Positions 50,427 to 53,496 of a DNA stretch of 53,496 nucleotides are shown here, piece after piece (position 1 is the first letter of the stretch; each line of letters starts with the position of its first letter). The position numbers were made by a program, and so were the translations under genes. The stretch is from Candidatus Pollutiaquabacter sp. (GTDB lineage Bacteria > Bacteroidota > Bacteroidia > AKYH767-A > 2013-40CM-41-45). The DNA lies in the NCBI GenBank assembly GCA_903854075.1, contig CAINVI010000254.1:1-53496 (forward strand), read 5' to 3'. The notes below the pieces were generated by a model that ran no database searches, was not told the DNA's origin, and saw nothing but the letters and a program-made list of their open reading frames with translations.

Positions 50427-53400
50427 ATGATGAAACAGTATTTGGTTGCCCTATTACTAGGAATAAACATTCTCTCGCTTTTCTATACGCACGATGCACA
50501 ACTGTATGCGGGAACGGGAGATAGCACGGTTGTACAAACCTTTCGGTTCGACACCACCATGCGAGCCGGCGTATTTCATTTTCCGGATGATTCGTCTAAG
50601 TCGTACGAGAAAATCATCATGCGTTATGGCATGCGCTGTAAAAACGGATTGGTATCAACTACGTCCAACCGAAACCTGGGCTGCGGGGAGTGGGATTACA
50701 ACTGCTACACCTTTATCATCGATTCCACACAAACTGATTCCATCGCATCTGTCGCCAACCGCTTTTTGATTTCATCTGTCACCGACACCCTGTATCCATT
50801 TACCACCGTACCGGTTTATGATTTCATAAACAACGATCAGTATCAGGTTACCTATACTTCTGTAATCGCTGAAACGACTGCACAGCCGGGAAACGGTAAT
50901 TTGTCGGTTCGTCATCCGCTTGGAGGTGCTGCTTGGGCTCAACGAACACAATATCTGTGGACGGCAGCAGAGTTATTGACGGCCGGACTGACGGCCGGAC
51001 CGATAACTGGAATGAGAATGGAGCGCTTGGGCGGAATTTCATCGGTTGAAAATTTACGCATCGGATTAAAGCATACCTCCCAATCACAACTTGACGAGAA
51101 TCAGCCGGAGTTGACGGGCTTCTCGCCGGTTTATTTTTTATCTACTCCGTTTACGGTTGCCGGAACAACAGCGTTTAATTTTTATGATTCTTTTCTATGG
51201 GATGGCGTCTCGAACGTATTGATGGATATTAATTATTCCATGAACGGCATAGCAGCATCGGATACGTGTGAGGGACATGCATCTGCTTTTACCTCCACGC
51301 TTGTCACTAATCAGTCCGACAACTTTCTGCGCTTTATAGGAAATGGTGCTATCGTTACACCCGATACAACAGGACTGAGTTCTATTACCGATGAAATTAC
51401 ACTCGCTTTTTGGTCGTATGGTGATACCGCCCAATTACCCAGTACTACCAGCATTGCCTACGCTATGGATAATTCCTCCGCCCGTCAGCTGAATGTTCAC
51501 CTGCCGTGGTCGGATGGGAATATCTATTGGGATTGTGGTGGAAGCGGAGGCTCCTTTGACCGTATTTCACGACAAGCGCTCGCCGCTGACTTTGAAGGAC
51601 GCTGGACGTTCTGGACATTTACGAAGAACGCCACTACCGGCGAAATGAAAATTTACATCGATGGTCACGAATGGATGAGTGGTACCGGTAAAACCATTCC
51701 TATTAACATGAAGCGGTTTTGGTTGGGAGCCTCTCCTAATGGATACTTATATAAAGGTGACCTTGATGAAGTCAGTCTTTGGAATAAGGCGCTGGATTCA
51801 ACAGCCATTGCTGCAATCATGTATAAGAGCATTACGCCAGCTCATCCGGATTATTCCTTTCTTAAACTCTACTACAAGTTTGACGAGGGTTCCGGAAACA
51901 CAGCGACAGATTCCGGACCGGTTGGAAATAATGCGTTCATCACGCAGCCCAATTGGCGCAACATAAGTGGTCGAGAGTTGTTCCGCAATTTTACGTCCAC
52001 TTCAGAGCGACCGGACGTGACATTTGTGCAAGGTGTTTATACTTCGTCTGTTCAGACTTTTTTAGTACAGGATTCTGTTCTTCGTTCTCCCAATCAGATT
52101 ATAGAACGTGCGGTCATTGACAATTCTCTGATAGCTATTGATACCACCGCGGGATGGAAAGCCGGACAGTACGCCTATATTTATGATCCGTCCGGGATGA
52201 AGTTAGATTCTATATTAATTGTTCCAACGGATACAATTTTTCAGTCAACGTTGAATTACCATCAGAAACGGCCAATGAGCATGGAGCTGATTGACTTTAT
52301 TACGCCTTACGGTATCAATCTAAATCTCAACGGACTTAACGGAAAGTATTGGGAATTCGATGTTACTGATTTTGCGCCACTCTTGCGCGGTCCGCGTTAT
52401 ATGGAAATGGCTGCCGGAAAATACCAGGAGGAAAATGATATCTCATTCATTTTTTATGAAGGAACACCGCCACGTAATGTATTGTCCATTCAAAATATCT
52501 GGCCCAATGGAACATGGACGAGTGCTTCCTGGAGTCAGATTTATAACAATGTCTTTTTTGAACCAAGAAATCTGGTTCTTGATCCTTCAGCCTCCATGTA
52601 CAAAATTCGTTCGGCCATCAGCGGTCACGGACAAGAGGGGGAGTTCATTTCACGCAATCATACACTCACGCTTAACGGTAATGTGAACTTCACACGCGCG
52701 GTCTGGAACGAATGCGCGACCAATCCGATTTATCCGCAGGGAGGAACGTGGATCTATGATCGCGCCGGATGGTGTCCGGGGCAAAACGTGGAAGTTGTTG
52801 ACTATGAAATTACGCCACACGTCGCGGCCGGACAGAGTATTTCCATCGATTATTCCATGCCGTTTATTGCGAACCCCGGTACTTCAAATTATCGCGTCAA
52901 TAATACGCTGATAACCTACGGCCCGCCAAACTTCACGACGGATGCTTCAGTATTCGCTATTAAGTCGCCGTCTGTTCGGACCGAGTACACACGATTCAAT
53001 CCGATTTGCGACGATCCGGTGATCATCATTCGCAATACGGGAGCGGATACATTGACATCGCTTGACATTACTTATGGTCGTGAAGGTGGAACGATGAGTA
53101 CCTATAACTGGAATGGATCTCTGGCCTTCCTGGAAAAAACAGAAGTAATACTTCCAGCGCCGGTATGGCTCGGTTCCGGTATCGATCGTTTTGTGGTCAG
53201 CGTTTCCGCCCCGAATGGGATGAACGATCAGTACGCAGCCAATGATACGATGTCGACGGATTTCATAGTGCCCGATTCATACACGGGAGGTATTGTTCTG
53301 GAGTACAAGCCGAATAACTTTCTCTCTCAGAATACCTTCACGGTAAAAGATGCCCAAGGGAATACGCTGCTCACCAGAACAGCTACTGTTGGTGGATTCA

Positions 53401-53496
53401 TTTACCGCGACACACTTAATTTGCCCGATGGTTGTTATTCCATTTATATGAATGATAGCGGTGATGACGGATTAAGTTTTTGGGCAAACACCAATC
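50427..53496 (+). CDS. Peptide-N-glycosidase F-related exoprotein with LamG-like domain (3' truncated)
   Basis: The frame opens at 50427 (or the ATG three bases later) and runs 1023 codons to the window end without a stop. Signal peptide about 1-25. CGEWDYNC (86-93) is the start of the PNGase F-like region. A concanavalin/LamG-like domain covers about 300-500 (ITDEITLAFWSY, GRWTFWTFTKNATTGEMKIY, GDLDEVSLWNKAL). The PNGase F fold resumes at FITPYGINLNLNG (about 620), with WEFDVTDFAPLLRG, FYEGTPPRNVLS and the diagnostic YPQGGTWIYDRAGWCPG (769-785). PNGase F removes N-glycans from glycoproteins; activity here is not proven. The visible end (LPDGCYSIYMNDSGDDGLSFW) is a carbohydrate-binding-like module, and a T9SS sorting domain probably follows outside the window. 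Confidence 0.85.
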   Translation, partial: MMKQYLVALLLGINILSLFYTHDAQLYAGTGDSTVVQTFRFDTTMRAGVFHFPDDSSKSYEKIIMRYGMRCKNGLVSTTSNRNLGCGEWDYNCYTFIIDSTQTDSIASVANRFLISSVTDTLYPFTTVPVYDFINNDQYQVTYTSVIAETTAQPGNGNLSVRHPLGGAAWAQRTQYLWTAAELLTAGLTAGPITGMRMERLGGISSVENLRIGLKHTSQSQLDENQPELTGFSPVYFLSTPFTVAGTTAFNFYDSFLWDGVSNVLMDINYSMNGIAASDTCEGHASAFTSTLVTNQSDNFLRFIGNGAIVTPDTTGLSSITDEITLAFWSYGDTAQLPSTTSIAYAMDNSSARQLNVHLPWSDGNIYWDCGGSGGSFDRISRQALAADFEGRWTFWTFTKNATTGEMKIYIDGHEWMSGTGKTIPINMKRFWLGASPNGYLYKGDLDEVSLWNKALDSTAIAAIMYKSITPAHPDYSFLKLYYKFDEGSGNTATDSGPVGNNAFITQPNWRNISGRELFRNFTSTSERPDVTFVQGVYTSSVQTFLVQDSVLRSPNQIIERAVIDNSLIAIDTTAGWKAGQYAYIYDPSGMKLDSILIVPTDTIFQSTLNYHQKRPMSMELIDFITPYGINLNLNGLNGKYWEFDVTDFAPLLRGPRYMEMAAGKYQEENDISFIFYEGTPPRNVLSIQNIWPNGTWTSASWSQIYNNVFFEPRNLVLDPSASMYKIRSAISGHGQEGEFISRNHTLTLNGNVNFTRAVWNECATNPIYPQGGTWIYDRAGWCPGQNVEVVDYEITPHVAAGQSISIDYSMPFIANPGTSNYRVNNTLITYGPPNFTTDASVFAIKSPSVRTEYTRFNPICDDPVIIIRNTGADTLTSLDITYGREGGTMSTYNWNGSLAFLEKTEVILPAPVWLGSGIDRFVVSVSAPNGMNDQYAANDTMSTDFIVPDSYTGGIVLEYKPNNFLSQNTFTVKDAQGNTLLTRTATVGGFIYRDTLNLPDGCYSIYMNDSGDDGLSFWANTN

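Noticed and set aside
50977..51000. Tandem 12-base duplication TGACGGCCGGAC
   Set aside because: Two copies only, in frame within the coding sequence (Leu-Thr-Ala-Gly twice); not a meaningful repeat array.

Overview
The window reads as a chromosomal segment of a Bacteroidota bacterium. The evidence is in the sequence: many start sites are preceded by the Bacteroidota -7 promoter element TAnnTTTG, Shine-Dalgarno sequences are essentially absent, five complete exported proteins end in type IX secretion (T9SS) sorting domains, a PorW/SprE-type T9SS lipoprotein is present, and the ATP synthase operon has the Bacteroidota order (bactofilin, atpZ-like, atpI-like, atpBEFHAG, with no atpD/atpC). I cannot assign an order or family with confidence. 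No rRNA, tRNA, CRISPR array, insertion sequence or prophage gene is visible; this is ordinary gene-dense chromosome rather than a mobile island.

Layout. 1-2 kb: 3' part of a two-component-propeller histidine kinase and its LuxR-type response regulator. 2-10 kb: mostly minus-strand housekeeping genes (TlpA-like thioredoxin, ALDH7-type aldehyde dehydrogenase, RseP site-2 protease, DXP reductoisomerase, an unknown secreted protein) plus a plus-strand GT-C-like membrane protein. 10-15 kb: an exported CxxCH protein, then a minus-strand block of AlkB-like dioxygenase, GH3-type enzyme and LytM/M23 peptidase. 15-19 kb: PorW/SprE and L-2-hydroxyglutarate oxidase. 19.4-25.8 kb: bactofilin and the ATP synthase operon. 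26-38 kb: three very large T9SS cargo proteins (M36 metallopeptidase, CUB/PKD/GEVED protein, four-unit DUF4397 protein) with MarC, a thioredoxin-like [2Fe-2S] ferredoxin and an unknown partner between them. 37.9-40.3 kb: a MerR/B12-binding regulator with the CarH-type motifs, folE and an ECF sigma factor. 40.3-41 kb: purQ. 41-47.6 kb: two tandem paralogous T9SS exoproteins. 48-50 kb: DUF983 protein and two outer-membrane-type proteins. From 50.4 kb an open frame runs off the window end; it encodes a peptide-N-glycosidase-F-related exoprotein.

How the parts fit. PorW/SprE would help export the T9SS cargo encoded here. RseP, PorW, the M23 peptidase, the bactofilin and the outer-membrane proteins make the window rich in envelope functions. 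The most promising regulatory unit is the CarH-like regulator / folE / ECF sigma cluster, whose promoters share TTTTGTTTA/TAAACAAAA half-sites arranged as dyads. The most notable RNA-level feature is an 18-bp hairpin without a U tract between atpE and atpF. The most notable protein-level features are a roughly 130-residue module inserted at the same place in an Ig-like domain of two different T9SS proteins, and a 1-versus-8 Ig-repeat expansion between tandem paralogues. Where I moved a start codon, the reason was family N-terminus, signal peptide, or a promoter element overlapping the longer frame.
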